Of a stretch of DNA of 64,000 nucleotides, positions 1 to 11,323 are shown one piece after another (positions within the stretch are counted from its first letter, which is position 1; the number at the start of each line of letters is the position of its first letter). Location: NCBI GenBank assembly GCA_037952775.1, contig JBANAY010000003.1:19654001-19718000 (forward strand). The letters are read 5' to 3'. This stretch comes from Clonostachys chloroleuca. Taxonomy: Eukaryota > Ascomycota > Sordariomycetes > Hypocreales > Bionectriaceae. The translations under genes and the position numbers were made by a program. Under the pieces are notes generated by a model, which was not told the origin of the DNA, did no database searches, and saw only the letters and a program-made list of their open reading frames with translations.

Positions 1-2
1 CA

Positions 3-1289
3 CCGGACGGTTCCTATGGACTATTCTCTCCGAGAAAATGGAATTCGATTATTCCAAAGGCTATTCAGAGCCAGCTAAATGGGCGCGACTTTCATCACAT
101 TCCTTGTGATCGCACGATGTACGAAGAGATAACTCAGTCGCCCCTCAATAATAGAGCATGGACATACCAGGAAATGATACTCTCATCAAGAGTTCTTCAC
201 TTCGGCCCCGAGCGAATCTTTTGGAGCTGTTCTACCCACAATCTTTCCTATAGTTTCCCACATTGGTCCCCTTTCAAGTTGTTTCACTATCCTCTTGGGT
301 CTGATTCTCTGAATTCTTACACCACTATCCGCGCCAGGGCAATGCACAACTATTTTGAGGTCCAGGAGCAGAATGTAATGCACGGGTTCATCCCCAATGT
401 ATATCCCCGTGTGTCACCAAACGATATCATACTTGACGAGACAGTGGGGAAGGGAAGATTTGAAAGCCTTGCAATTCAAAGGTCCCAATACGTGCCTGTG
501 TCCTCCAGGCGCAATTACCATCGCCGTTTGTGGAACAATATTGTTAAGGAATATTCCCAACGCGAATTAACACGAGAGAGCGATAGGCCAATTGCAATAG
601 CCGGAATTGCCAAGGAGATGGAATTGGTTTTCGGGTCTTCTGTCGTGTGTGGCCATCCCGTAGATGATCTCTACGCTAACTTGCTCTGGCGGCCAGGAGA
701 ATCTACATGTGGAAGAAAAGACGGCATACCTTCTTGGTCTTGGCTTTCAGTTCTTGGAAGGGTTGAACCCTATCTAGACGGAACAGCCACTCTTGGTCCC
801 AAAATTCTTATTGACAGATGCCAATTGGCAAAAGACTCTCTCGATCTCTCAACAGCTGTATTGAAACTCCGTGGGAGGATAGCCGAAGCATTTCTAGACC
901 GGGATTCACTCATTTACCTGAAGCAGCCCGGCACAAATGATGCTGGCAAACAAAGGCTTCGTCGGTCTAGTATCTATGCCATGTGTGACTACCCCTCCGA
1001 AGTTTTCACGACTAGGCAGGATATTGTGCGGCAAGACCTTGTAGAGCTGTTTCTTCTACAGACAGGGGGCTATGGAAAAGCTTACGATGTGAATACCCCA
1101 GAAGCATGTGGGCTTATCCTCGAAAAGAGTGAACAATCTCAAACATTCAGCCGCTTGGGGATATTCTACGACAACGACATCAGTCAACTACTCAATGCCT
1201 TCGAACTGTTTGATAGCTCTCCCGAGAGTTCAGGCTGGGCCAGTACTCGAATTGGGCAGTGTAGAGTATACGAGGTTAACCTGGTCTGA
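3..1289 (+). CDS. HET-domain (heterokaryon incompatibility) protein, 3' part
   Basis: The frame is open to the left edge, so the true start lies outside the window. About 430 residues are visible. Near the beginning, NNRAWTYQEMILSSRVLHF followed by FWSC is the conserved end of the HET domain (the usual form is RAWTxQExxLSxRxLxF). Further on, DDLYANLLWRPG and GIPSWSWLS are the usual second block of fungal HET proteins (a GLLW-like motif and PSWSW). HET proteins act in non-self recognition and cell death in filamentous fungi. The frame ends with TGA just before a RIP-saturated repeat, and the visible part has no lesion. Whether the 5' part is intact cannot be judged. Confidence 0.85.
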   Translation, partial: PDGSYGLFSPRKWNSIIPKAIQSQLNGRDFHHIPCDRTMYEEITQSPLNNRAWTYQEMILSSRVLHFGPERIFWSCSTHNLSYSFPHWSPFKLFHYPLGSDSLNSYTTIRARAMHNYFEVQEQNVMHGFIPNVYPRVSPNDIILDETVGKGRFESLAIQRSQYVPVSSRRNYHRRLWNNIVKEYSQRELTRESDRPIAIAGIAKEMELVFGSSVVCGHPVDDLYANLLWRPGESTCGRKDGIPSWSWLSVLGRVEPYLDGTATLGPKILIDRCQLAKDSLDLSTAVLKLRGRIAEAFLDRDSLIYLKQPGTNDAGKQRLRRSSIYAMCDYPSEVFTTRQDIVRQDLVELFLLQTGGYGKAYDVNTPEACGLILEKSEQSQTFSRLGIFYDNDISQLLNAFELFDSSPESSGWASTRIGQCRVYEVNLV

Positions 1290-2605
1290 GATCCATAAGA
1301 CCAGGCATCCACCGCCCAGAATGAGATATGTTAAGAAACGCTTGAGAACCCTAGAGTGAACAAGGGCCTTGGATGTGTTACCATCAGTCTTATAAAGGTT
1401 AGGGGGAGGTTTTATAGATATTAATTAATAACTCTTAATACTGTATTAACTATTGGATTTTATATATTAAATAGGGAAAAATTAAGTAATTATATTTATC
1501 TGAGTTCTATTAATCTAATACTTCTAGAGGGAATAAATATATAAATTAGTATATATTTTTTCTTTAGAACTAATATTCTTTTAATTTAGAAAAGAAAGTA
1601 TATTTATAATAAACTAATTTTAACTCTTACTAAGTATATTATATTATAGAATACCGAGGTTCTAATATTAACTGCTTATAGCTATACTAGAATATAATAA
1701 AGTAAGAGCTATTACTAATCTCTCTTATAATTAGTTTAATAATAAAAAATTAAGCTTATATTAAATTAGAGCTTATTTATTAATCTAGCTAAATTGAATA
1801 AATTAGCTATTTTTTTAATATTTATAGAAAATAATATTCTTTTTACCTTTTCTTATTTTTTACTTTTTAAAATCTCTTTTTTTAAAAGATAAGTTTTTTT
1901 ATTTATATTATAATAGCTATAATAGATTAATTAACTAGCTATATATATAAACTATTTAATTAAATAAGAATATATATAAAATTTAAAATCTTTTTTTTAT
2001 AGTTATTATAAAAGATTATTAGATTTTTATATAATTAGTAGTTTATATTTTAAACTTATTAATAGCTATAGTATTATTTATTTTTCCTTTAATATAAATA
2101 AAGATCTTAGTAGAGATATATATAATTATACTCTAAATAATTTAAATTAATCTTAATCTATAGATTAAAATAACTAAATAAAAAGAAATTAGATATAGTA
2201 TTCTCTAGCTATTATAAAAACTCTCTTTTAATAAAATTATATATAAAAGCTTATAAATAAAAAATATAAAAAGAGAAAAATACTCTAATAAAGATATATA
2301 TTTAACTCTAACTACTAATTAATATATTAACTAAGAACTTTAATTAAAATTCTAACTTTTAAATTAATTTTAAGAGATTAATAAGAAATTTACTATTAAG
2401 AAAAGTTAATTATCTTTTAACTAGTTTAGTTCTAAAAAGCTAAAGAATTTATTATACTAAGCTAAATACTTAAACGAAAATTAAATAGTAAGTAGAACTA
2501 TTACTATTTATTTTTTCTATTAATTTAATTAAAGAATAAAAAAGAAAAGAAAATTAAGTTAATATTTTTAGAAGAAAAATTAATATAAAGAATATAATAC
2601 TATTT

Positions 2606-2978
2606 TATTATAAATAAAGACTACCTTCAGACTGCAGGAAGTTATATATAAGATAGATAGTACTAATCTACCTTAGTAACTAATAAGGTAACTTTATTTT
2701 AGATAAATAAAATCTTAAATAAAAACTATTATAAATACTCTAGTAAATATATTAGTATATATATATATTTATTTCTATAGCTTAGATACTCTTTTAGATA
2801 GTTATTAATAATATTATTTATATATCTATTATTACTAGTTTTATAATACTTATATATTAATAGTAACTTATATTATATAGCTTAAGATAATCTGATTATA
2901 CTATTCAGAATAATATTCTAATTAATTTAACTCTAATCTACCCTAGACCCTGTTCAGTATAAGTTATCTAACTATTAT
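2606..2978 (+). mobile_element. RIP-saturated LTR relic (same family as the LTR at 58.6 kb)
   Basis: The relic starts with TATTATAAA and ends with CTAACTATTATA. These match the ends of the less-damaged LTR at 58,634-59,011, read on its minus strand, if every difference is C-to-T or G-to-A. The last 220 bases align almost throughout, including the near-identical stretch CTACCCTAGACC, while the first part has diverged. The length of 373 bp agrees with the 378-bp LTR. The orientation is plus. No internal region of the element is recognisable beside it, so it may be a solo LTR or a remnant. Confidence 0.7.
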
Positions 2979-3180
2979 ATATTTTATAGATATAAATAAT
3001 CTTTTCTTTTATTATTTACTATTATAAATTTAACTAATATATACTATTATATATAAACTCTACTTTTCTACTCTAATTATAACTAGAGTATTTAGATTTT
3101 ATAATAATTCTTATAATTCTTAATCTCAGGTTACTACTAAGAACTAATAATTCTCTAATATAACTATATATTTATTTTAT

Positions 3181-3272
3181 TAGCTAGAATACTCTTTTAG
3201 ATAGTTATTAATATTTATCTATATCTCTATTAAAACTAGCTTTATAATATTTATATATTAATAGTAACAACT
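3181..3272 (+). mobile_element. Partial LTR relic truncated at the edge of the AT block
   Basis: About 90 bases repeat the middle of the LTR relic at 2,606-2,978: TACTCTTTTAGATAGTTATT, then the TTTATAATA and TTAATAGTAAC words. The match stops at about 3,272, where normal-composition sequence starts abruptly. It looks like a broken copy at a junction. Confidence 0.55.
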
Positions 3273-3275
3273 TAG

Positions 3276-4160
3276 TGACTTTACGAATGCAGGGCTCAGC
3301 GGCTACCGAGAACACATTGACACAGATCACCAACAAACGCGAGTTAGGAACTCGCGGGCCCTTTGCCGAATTGCCTGATCGCGAGGCCAAAAATGCCGAC
3401 CCGGATAATGGGAGGAGGAGGCTATGATTTGTCACCGTCTACAGTCATTGTGACTGTCATTACTGTCCCCTCGGCTGCCACCACTTCAGTGATGCAGTAT
3501 GTTACTGTTGCCTACCTATTGCTAGTAGAGAAACTGTCCGTCTTAAATGTGCTCGTGCGCCATGATCTAGGTCGGACTATATAGTTCTTCATACATGGTA
3601 TAGTTATTAACTAAAATAAGTTATACCGTGGCCGGTGAAAAAGTGCAAGAATGAGTAGAACGGTTTTGCTGATTGCAGGAACAAGTTCCGCAATACGCAG
3701 CGTCTACGGTCCAGCCTGACACATTGGAATCCACTGACCGAATGATGACTCCAAAAAGAAGAAACACCACGTCTTTCCGTTGTGAAGAACCATACTTGCA
3801 TGTAGCACGGTTACGTGCTACGATGATTTCAGAATATCAAAACTGCACCTCGCATAACCAATCAACGTTTTCCCAAGAACAAGCTTGTGGACCGGCATTA
3901 CACGGGCTGACATGCACACGACCTGGAGGGCTGGTAGATGTTTGGATAGGTCTACACGAGGGTTTCCAGCAACTAGCTGTGAAAGAACTGCTACAATTGT
4001 GGCTCTTTCAGTTATCCAAGTGTTAAAAGAACTAAAGTTGGAATTGAATAATATCATGAAACTCCTTCCCGGGTCTTACATCTTTATCATCGAAAGAGCC
4101 TGGTTCCGATCGCTTGTTCTAATTAGAACGTGGCGACCACGAGTGTCAGCAACGTAACAA
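3276..4160. other. Normal-composition stretch without a recognisable gene
   Basis: Base composition returns to about half GC. Short frames exist on both strands, the longest about 117 codons at 3,673-4,026, but none shows a family motif or a consistent exon structure. I see nothing I can name. Confidence 0.4.
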
Positions 4161-4175
4161 TCCATGAAGCCTTAA

Positions 4176-5838
4176 TCAAGACTGCACCCGGTGTCGTGGC
4201 TTCAGGTAAAAGTTGGGAGGGCCTTTGATCCACAAGGTATAAACCTCCTCCTCAATCATCCAGTTTTGTGAATCGTGGGCCATGACTAGATCAAAGTTCC
4301 AAATAATTCGGGCTAGAATGACCCTCGTTTTAACATAAGCGAGGCTGTATATCTGTTAGTCCTGAGATGATAGAGCAATTCGTCGTTCACCTACTTCTTT
4401 CCTATGCAGTTGCGCGGGCCGTGAGAGAAAGGCTGCAGCGCTTCCTTCTTGTCACTTAGGAAGCGTTCATCACCCAACCATCGTTCGAGGATGAAAGACT
4501 CAGGAAGTAAAGTTTTGCGGGTTACGGAACATGGCCCAGTGCCAGACACCGATGCTTGTCTACCGCGTCTGTCAGCTTGCATTTCAGGCTTACCAGCTTT
4601 TCACTCACTCCATGGGGCACGAATTGTCCGCAAATTGTGGCGCCTCAAGTGGCCACTCGACGCAAGTTGGCGATGGGGGAAGGCGGGTGCAGGCGCAGGC
4701 TTTCGTCCAATACAGCCAGCATGTAGGTCAACTTCTGCACATTGACGATGTCGATCTCCTGCTCGCTGCTGAAAGAGGATCTGACCTCTTCAGTAAGCTT
4801 GGCTAAGACACGTGGATGGCTCCCCAAAAAGTATGTCGCTGCTGATAAAGCTGTGGCTGTTGTCTCCGACCCGGCGCCGATAAGCAGTCTTGCGTTGTCA
4901 TGGATCTCTTCGTGCGTCATGCTCTGATTCGTCAGTGGCCGCCGGAAAGTGCTCTTGAATACACATTCAGACCACTCACCAAATCTCCTTTTGAAAGCAT
5001 GTTTCTGATGAAGTCAGGTCTATTTGTATTAAGCCTCAGACGTTTCTCAACCTTGGTCCGCGCCATCTCGGTAAGCATGTCAGCTTTGCGACGAACCGCA
5101 GCTGGTATGAAGTATTGCAGAAACGCTGCGATCAGAGGGGCCGATCAGACCGGCAAATGCATTGATCTTGACAAGTGCAAAAATCATCTCTACCCACGCG
5201 TGGGCCGCGCTATTGCCCAGACTTCCAAAGGGCTCTCCAAAAGCCAGGTCGCCAATGATGTCAAATGTGGTGTAGTTGTACCAAGCCACGACATCTACTG
5301 CTCTAGTGCCGCTCGATGAGTTCTCATGGAGGCGCTGGATTAGCAGATAGATTTACTTATTGATAATGGGCTGCTGCTCGAGCATAGTTGATGCAGAAAA
5401 GGCGTGAGACAAGATGCGGCGCATTCTACGATGATCACTGCGGTCGGCGCCGATAATGTTGCCTTTGAAGGGAGCTGTGAAGACAGGGTCTTTAATATGC
5501 TCTTCTTGGCTTGCCTTCCTGTGACCGAAAATATGATTCCATGCCTCAACGTTCGTGTAGCTAAGCTCATTAGGAGCAATGCGAACAACATTTCCATACT
5601 TGGAGTGCAGATCAGCCACCCTGCGATAACTTGGCCACTGATGATAAGCTGCGCATAAGGTATACTTGTGGCGGCTGCCCATTTTGGGCCGGGATAATGT
5701 CGAAGGGGATGGAAGAAAACATTGTAAAGCATGGAACCAAGTATGTAAACCAAGATCTGCTCACGTCTGTTAGCTGTGTTCAGGAGGCTCGAGTTGGAAG
5801 ATACTCACGGCGGCGGGAAGGATCTAAAGCATAGCCAT
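4176..5838 (-). pseudogene. Cytochrome P450 (CYP65/TRI11-like) pseudogene
   Basis: On the minus strand the pieces follow the P450 order: an N-terminal membrane anchor, HYPGPKW, the I-helix AGSETT, ESLR of the K-helix, PESFILERW, the heme-binding [10 protein letters not shown], then a C-terminal exon after an intron near 4,356-4,395. Other introns with good GT/AG ends lie near 5,760-5,810, 4,930-4,985 and 4,560-4,610. Lesions: TAG at 5,824-5,826, a frameshift near 5,630, TAA at 5,353-5,355, a frameshift near 5,130, TGA at 4,645-4,647 and a frameshift near 4,500. P450s of this type oxidise secondary metabolites at the endoplasmic reticulum. This copy cannot make an enzyme. The heme cysteine and the I-helix and K-helix motifs are all still present, so decay is recent to moderate. 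Confidence 0.85.
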
Positions 5839-5859
5839 TGCAAAAACAAAAGTCTGGTA

Positions 5860-7380
5860 TCTGTTTTATATGAATATTGAACTCAAACTACTGGAGAAGG
5901 AAAGTGGTCTGCATCTATATATATGCAAGGCACACACTCAGCTTCGCAGGATATACTGAGGTGCACAGATATAACTATGAGCTTTATATAGGCAACATCT
6001 AGGAATTGCGTAGTATCGGTATTTGAAACCGAACCCTGTTGATGCCCCACGCTACTGACCTAGGCTAGCGGTTCAAATCGGCGGGAGATCATTTAAATCT
6101 TATAATCGCTCGAGACGTGATGAATGATATCTCCCATAGAACTGAGTGATGGGCAGAGCAACACCAGTAGACACAATTCAATGCATTCGACTGGACTATT
6201 GAATAAAGGCCCATTGATACGGAATTTACATTGAGAACTATCTATACTTGGAGTAATAACGATAATTGCTCAAGTAGTATGACTCCATTGCTCTCTATTC
6301 CCCAGCTATAACGATCTAAATCTACACGGTGAGTTATAACATCCGGCAACCCGATCCGTACTACAGAAGGAAAACACAAAGGTTCTTACGGTTGTATTAC
6401 CCCCGTAAAGCCCTTTCTATGTCAAGGTCGTATTACTGATGGGGTCAGTGTTTAGGTCGAGGGTTGGTCTTGAAACCCCCTCAGTACCCGTACATATGCA
6501 CATTGAAACCTTCGGTAACTCGGGGACACCTTCATTGCCGATAAATAACGCTTGACTAATAAACGATGATCCTACCAGCTTGGGTACTGAAAAACTTTCC
6601 ATCCTATCCGAATACGACGAAGAGTATAGCCTCGCATTCGGGAGAATCTTATATTTTCTACGCTATGATCCAGCTTCTCCATCGGCAATCGAATGATTGA
6701 CGCCAGTGCTACGTCTCATTTCTTAATCACAGCCAGGCAATTGGTCAGTTTTCTCATAGCAGACTAGCGTAGAGTAGGAGAAACGCACCACGGCCTAGCC
6801 TGCTGCGCCTGCGCCTTCAGCCGACGCTGTCGAGAGCGAGATGCACGGCAAGACTGGTACTAAAGAGCTGGTGATGTGCAAGATACCTACTGAATTATAT
6901 TAATTTTAAGTATTTATTCCAATAGGGGTGATAAAAAGAGCAGACAAATATTAGAGCTCACATTAGTGCGAAATCCAATACTTAACAGGGGGCAAATACT
7001 TGTTTACTTCTACTATACATAATTGTGCGAAGGAGGGCATTTTCTCCGCAAGTCGAGATTCCTGCGGAGGAAAGAACCATCAAAGTCCGCCCTCCCGGTC
7101 AGATACCCGCTCTCTCCCGTCAGATTCCCGCTCTCCCCTGCGCGATTCCCTCCCTCCCTCATCAGTTTCGTGATTCAGAAGCGTTTGATTCGCTCGCAGA
7201 AGGAACGATCCACTGAAACAGGCTGGAAGAGTGAAAGGTCTATCACTATTTCTGTCAGCGTTCTCTACCCTGCGTTGGATGATGAGCGCCAACGTGGGAC
7301 ACCATCGTGGTGACGATATCAACCGCCCAGACAAGTACCTCAGCATGGCCTCCGCAGGGTGAAGAGCTCGTAGTTTTCAA
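5860..7380. other. Intergenic stretch, no gene seen
   Basis: Mixed composition with only short frames. A pyrimidine-rich, CTCCC-repeating segment lies near 7,100-7,160. The 5' exon of the glucanase relic downstream may begin near 7,380-7,420, but I cannot find a convincing start codon. No tRNA fold is supported. Confidence 0.4.
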
Positions 7381-7419
7381 TACGACAGCTCAATATGAAA
7401 GGGTTGGAAGAGATGGGAG

Positions 7420-7774
7420 ACTTCTTTACCTAGTGAAATCCACAAGATTCGAGGTGTTAACTTTGGCGGTATGCACTTCGCTTTTTTTTTTATGTCTGAG
7501 ACATGGACAAAGCTGACGTACATTTCCAGGTTGGCTTATCAGCGAACCGTGGATGATGCAAAACGAATGGAGTAGGATGGGTTGCAGCGGCCAGGGACCA
7601 ACAAGAAGACGCGTTCACAGGTCAGCTCAACAGGCCCGCAGGATTTCTCAACAGCTACAACTTAGGCCGAGCTCAGAGATGGATGTCGTGGATGGCGAAT
7701 CGCATCCACACCAACAATGCGTACCGGACAGTTGGCATGCTGGAGGTCCTCAATGACGAACCTGTGTCCAGCAT
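7420..7774 (+). pseudogene. GH5 exo-1,3-beta-glucanase relic with internal deletion
   Basis: KIRGVNFG, an intron (about 7,469-7,529) and GWLISEPWMMQNEW are the typical start of fungal GH5 exo-beta-1,3-glucanases (usual form GVNLGGWLxxEPW). After only about 12 more residues the similarity resumes in another frame with AFTGQLN, then RAQRWMSWM, NRIHTN, AYRTVGMLEVLN and DEPV. In the family these blocks are separated by well over 100 residues, so a large internal part is missing. The acid/base motif, normally LNEPV, reads LNDEPV, an apparent extra codon. The sequence then meets a possible donor (GTAAGT), and I recognise no further exon. These enzymes normally trim cell-wall glucan outside the cell. 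This is a dead fragment. Confidence 0.7.
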
Positions 7775-7789
7775 GTAAGTGCAGACCTT

Positions 7790-9250
7790 TACGGCGTACA
7801 AATAGGAGGGACTGATTAAATCACCACATACGGTATGTTATTTATCAATATCACTTCGAGTACATAGGAACACGTCCTGATCCCGGCTACATCATCGTAG
7901 ACATAATTTGTAGCGCCATTGGTGCGGTGTGAGATGCGACCGGGACTCCAGGGGGCGCCTGACTGAGCGACATGGACTTGAGCCGCCACTACAGCATCTT
8001 GTTCAATAAATTTGACGTCGTGGTGGAAACGGATAGCCATAAGAGTCGCCGAGTCGAGGACAGCAGAGAATGCACGGAGCACGGTTGAGCATCGATGATC
8101 AGATGCGCTCGACAGCAAGCTCGGGATTGAGTCGTCTACAGCAGCAATGCTTACATAGTCTCTGAACTTTACAATTTACTTATTTGCAACTAGACGCGAA
8201 GGTGCTATCTTGGGTATGAGCACAAGAGCAGGCTCAGTACGTTTGGTCGAGTAGGTAGCTACAGTCAGAGGCAGGGTAACTAGAAGGTCCCCCAAACGCA
8301 ATGTCTCTCGTACTTTGAGAACGGATTCAAATGATGAGTATAACGAAAATGGAAGGCAGCTTATTGTTTCCTGCAATGCGCTGAGAGAGAAACGTAGGGG
8401 TTTCTAGGATAGAAGGATGGGTTGGATCTTATTTTCCGTAACATCATCCTAAATCTGGGCGTCGGCAGCACTGATACAAAGTTTCTTATAGACAAGGGTG
8501 GGAGAATAGGTAACTCTGGGTGCATCTTCGCTTCGTACTTCTCTAGTTATGATTATAAGACCAGATGTTCGGGCTCGACATTTCGGAGACCAAGACGTTC
8601 TTAGGGGTTGAGCGGGGGGTGTTTGAGACGGCCATTGTGGATTGTGTGAATAGCCTAAAGCCTTATGAAATCTAAGACTAGAGCTGACTGGACTGCTTGG
8701 TTAATACTGTGTGGGAATGAACGTTCCTGGTTATTGAGCAATTACGCTCATCCGTCAGTCTAGGTAACTTAGCTTAGACTCTTGCTGAAAGGCTTGGCTC
8801 TATGAGGACGTTACATCGGACCCGCGGCATCTGTCCGACAGCATCTACTCGCAAATTTTCATTTATAAGCAATGAGGATTCTGCTCGGCCTCGGCAGCCC
8901 AACAGGAGATGCAAACCAAAGTAGAAAGAACAGATCCATGCATGCATATTCTTGAATTGAGACAACATCGTAGTAGCTCTTAGATATGAGAGAAGTGGTT
9001 GCTAAAAGGGTCATTGAGACCGAATTAGGAAACCAGAGACCCCTGCCTGCATTAGCTTCACCTTGCGAGTCGTCACTAGTGACAAGGGTAACCAGGGCTT
9101 GGTATTTTCTCCCCACGACGAGGCCAAAGAATCGTTCAACGGCACGAATTATTTATTACAAAGCGAACGGTTTATTCTCAGGTACAAATACCCTCGCTCA
9201 TCAACCTCTTCATCTGTTCTCTTCATGTTGTGACACTCAACTTCTAGGTA
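7790..9250. other. Intergenic stretch, no gene seen
   Basis: Ordinary composition. A 100-codon minus-strand frame at 7,816-8,118 and a 66-codon one at 8,176-8,376 show no motif I recognise. The right part is the likely promoter and leader of the MFS gene starting at 9,271. That gene's frame is open upstream to 8,986, but the first 95 codons there look like untranslated leader. Confidence 0.4.
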
Positions 9251-9270
9251 CGTTTAAGCCCTCTTCCAGC

Positions 9271-10984
9271 ATGCAACCTTCTAACCCTCGCGTCATGGCA
9301 TCTTTCAATTCACCTCTGCCCGAGGAGGCGACGATTTCGAACATGCCACCCGGCCCCGAATTACATAGCCAAAGCGCTGGACACTTCCGTCTGGTATTGG
9401 GCCACATGGACATCTCGCATAATGTCCTACGACATCCATACCAAGGCGAGGGAACAACCGAGTCTCCATTTCTTATCGAGTTTCTCCCGGAAGACCCCTA
9501 TAATCCAATGGAATTCCGCTCATGGATAAAATGGAGCATCACCTTTGTCCTCGCGGTCGCCTCTTTGGCTGTGGCTTTTGCAAGTACAGCGTACCCTAGC
9601 GGGATAGAGGATATTATGGAACAACTAGACGTGTCTAGCGAGGTCGCAATAATTGGTCTGTCGCTATTTGTGCTGGGCTTGGCAGTTGGTCCCGTATTCT
9701 GGGCGCCTCTTTCCGAGGAGTATGGCCGCCAGTACCTATTTATCACCACCATGACAGCCCACATTGCATTCAATGCAGGAGCGGCGGCTTCCCGGAACAT
9801 CGAGACTCTGGTCATTCTTCGGTTCTTTGCTGCAGTCTTTGGCGCTGCACCTTACACCAATTCAAACGCTGTCCTTGCCGATATATTCCCTGCCTCGCAG
9901 CGAGGTCTGGCCATGACCTTCTTTGGCGCCGCGCCATTCTTGGGTCCTGCGCTCGGTATGTTGATAGTTATATCTCCTAGATCTAGATTTTTCTGACCAT
10001 AACTCAGGTCCCATCGCTGGGGGTTTCCTCGGTGCTGCTGGTGGGTGGCGATGGATCCAAGGATTGATGGCCATCTTCACCGCGGTTTCCTGGATAGTGT
10101 GTAGCCTCTTAGTGCCAGAGACTTATGCACCAGTCCTCCTGCGACGGCGAGCAGCTAGGCTGTCAAGGATGACTGGGAAAGTCTACATGTCCTCGTTCGA
10201 CGCGAGCCAGAGAAGACACTCGATCGGTCAGACGCTCAAAAGAGCCCTTCTGAGACCATGGGTTCTCCTCTTTCGCGAACCCATCGTCTTGCTCATGACT
10301 ATTTACCTATCTGTCATATATGGCACCCTCTACTTATTCTTCGCCGCCTTCCCTATCGTCTACCAATTTCAGAGTGGTTGGTCAGTGGGCATTTCCGGAC
10401 TGGCATTTATCGGAACCGCCGTTGGCATGTCTTTTTCGATATTATACGTGGCTGCCTATGACAACAAATGATACGCTCGAATAGCTGCTGCAAAATGTGG
10501 CGCCGCTCCTCCTGAAGCCCGACTTCCACCAGCCATCGTTGGGTCTGTGTTTGTTACTGTGGGACTGTTCTGGTTCGCATGGACAAACTGTCCCGGAGTC
10601 CACTGGATTGTCTCGATCATTGCTTCTGGCTTCTTTGCCGCTGGAATGGTTCTTGTTTTTGTCGGCATTGCCAACTATCTCATCGACTCGTATGTCATCT
10701 ACGCCGCATCAGTCCTCGCGGCCAACACCATCATCCGGTCTCTATTCGGCGCCGCATTCCCGTTATTCACCGCTCGGATGTACGAGAACCTCGGCATTCA
10801 CTGGGCTTCTTCCGTCCCAGCTTTTCTTGCACTGGCATGCTTGCCTTTTCCCCTGCTATTTTACAGGTACGGAGAGTCAATTCGGTCCAACTGCAAGTAC
10901 GCCGCCGAAGCTGCAGCCCTGTTAACGCAAATGCGTGCTGCGCGTCCGGCTGCCCCTGAGAGCGACGCGAGAAATGATACGTAG
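9271..10984 (+). pseudogene. DHA1-type MFS multidrug/polyamine transporter with one in-frame TGA
   Basis: Two exons, 9,271-9,955 and 10,008-10,984, give 554 codons in one frame. The protein has a hydrophilic N-terminus, PYNPMEFRSWIKW just before the first helix, about 12 hydrophobic segments, the signature WAPLSEEYGRQ after helix 2, and a long central cytoplasmic loop with LLRRRAARLSRMTGK. This is the architecture of fungal H+-antiporters of the TPO/FLU1 group, which export drugs or polyamines at the plasma membrane. The only lesion is TGA at 10,469-10,471, in the loop after helix 8 ([20 protein letters not shown]). Family members usually carry Arg there, so CGA to TGA is the likely change. 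The reading frame is clean on both sides. It could be a very young pseudogene, a strain-specific allele or a read-through stop. Confidence 0.8.
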
Positions 10985-11323
10985 ACCGGAAGATGCTCAA
11001 TCCCGTCACGTAACTGACTGAAAAAGCATGTCAGGGTTATTTTATTCCCTGCGTAGTTCGCTAGAGCTCCACTCATGTCTCCCAACTTATGTATGTTGTT
11101 CTGCTGTACTAAGTTAGTTCTTTATTATAAGCAGTTAGCCTTTCGTATTCATTGAGCTGAGACGTCGGTCTCGCATCTTTCATTGCTGTTCTTCACGTTG
11201 TACTAGAACTCCTGTCCGTATTACCATATCTTGTACTTTTAGTTGTAGACGGTACACGGCTAGGCGACGCAGCGTGTACACTTCAAATTAGCCTAGTGCC
11301 TGCAAATCATCAAGTAAGATGTC

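Larger units (their letters stand above)
1390..3275. repeat. RIP-saturated AT-rich repeat block
   Basis: The sequence is almost purely A and T, with TA-rich words and stops in every frame. It begins abruptly after the HET gene and ends at about 3,275, where ordinary composition returns. It contains one full-length LTR relic and one partial relic of the family described at 58.6 kb. The rest is unrecognisable repeat DNA. This composition is the known end state of repeat-induced point mutation. No gene is visible. Confidence 0.85.

Noticed and set aside
6066..6082. GGTTCAAATC word resembling a tRNA B box
   Set aside because: The bases around it do not pair into a T arm and no acceptor or anticodon arm can be drawn.
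7023..7346. Frames around the CTCCC-rich segment upstream of the glucanase relic
   Set aside because: They only translate a pyrimidine-rich repeat and do not join the GH5 frame.
10440..10500. An intron that would remove the TGA of the MFS gene
   Set aside because: The residues on both sides continue the family sequence without a gap, and there is no GT donor with a matching AG that keeps frame.
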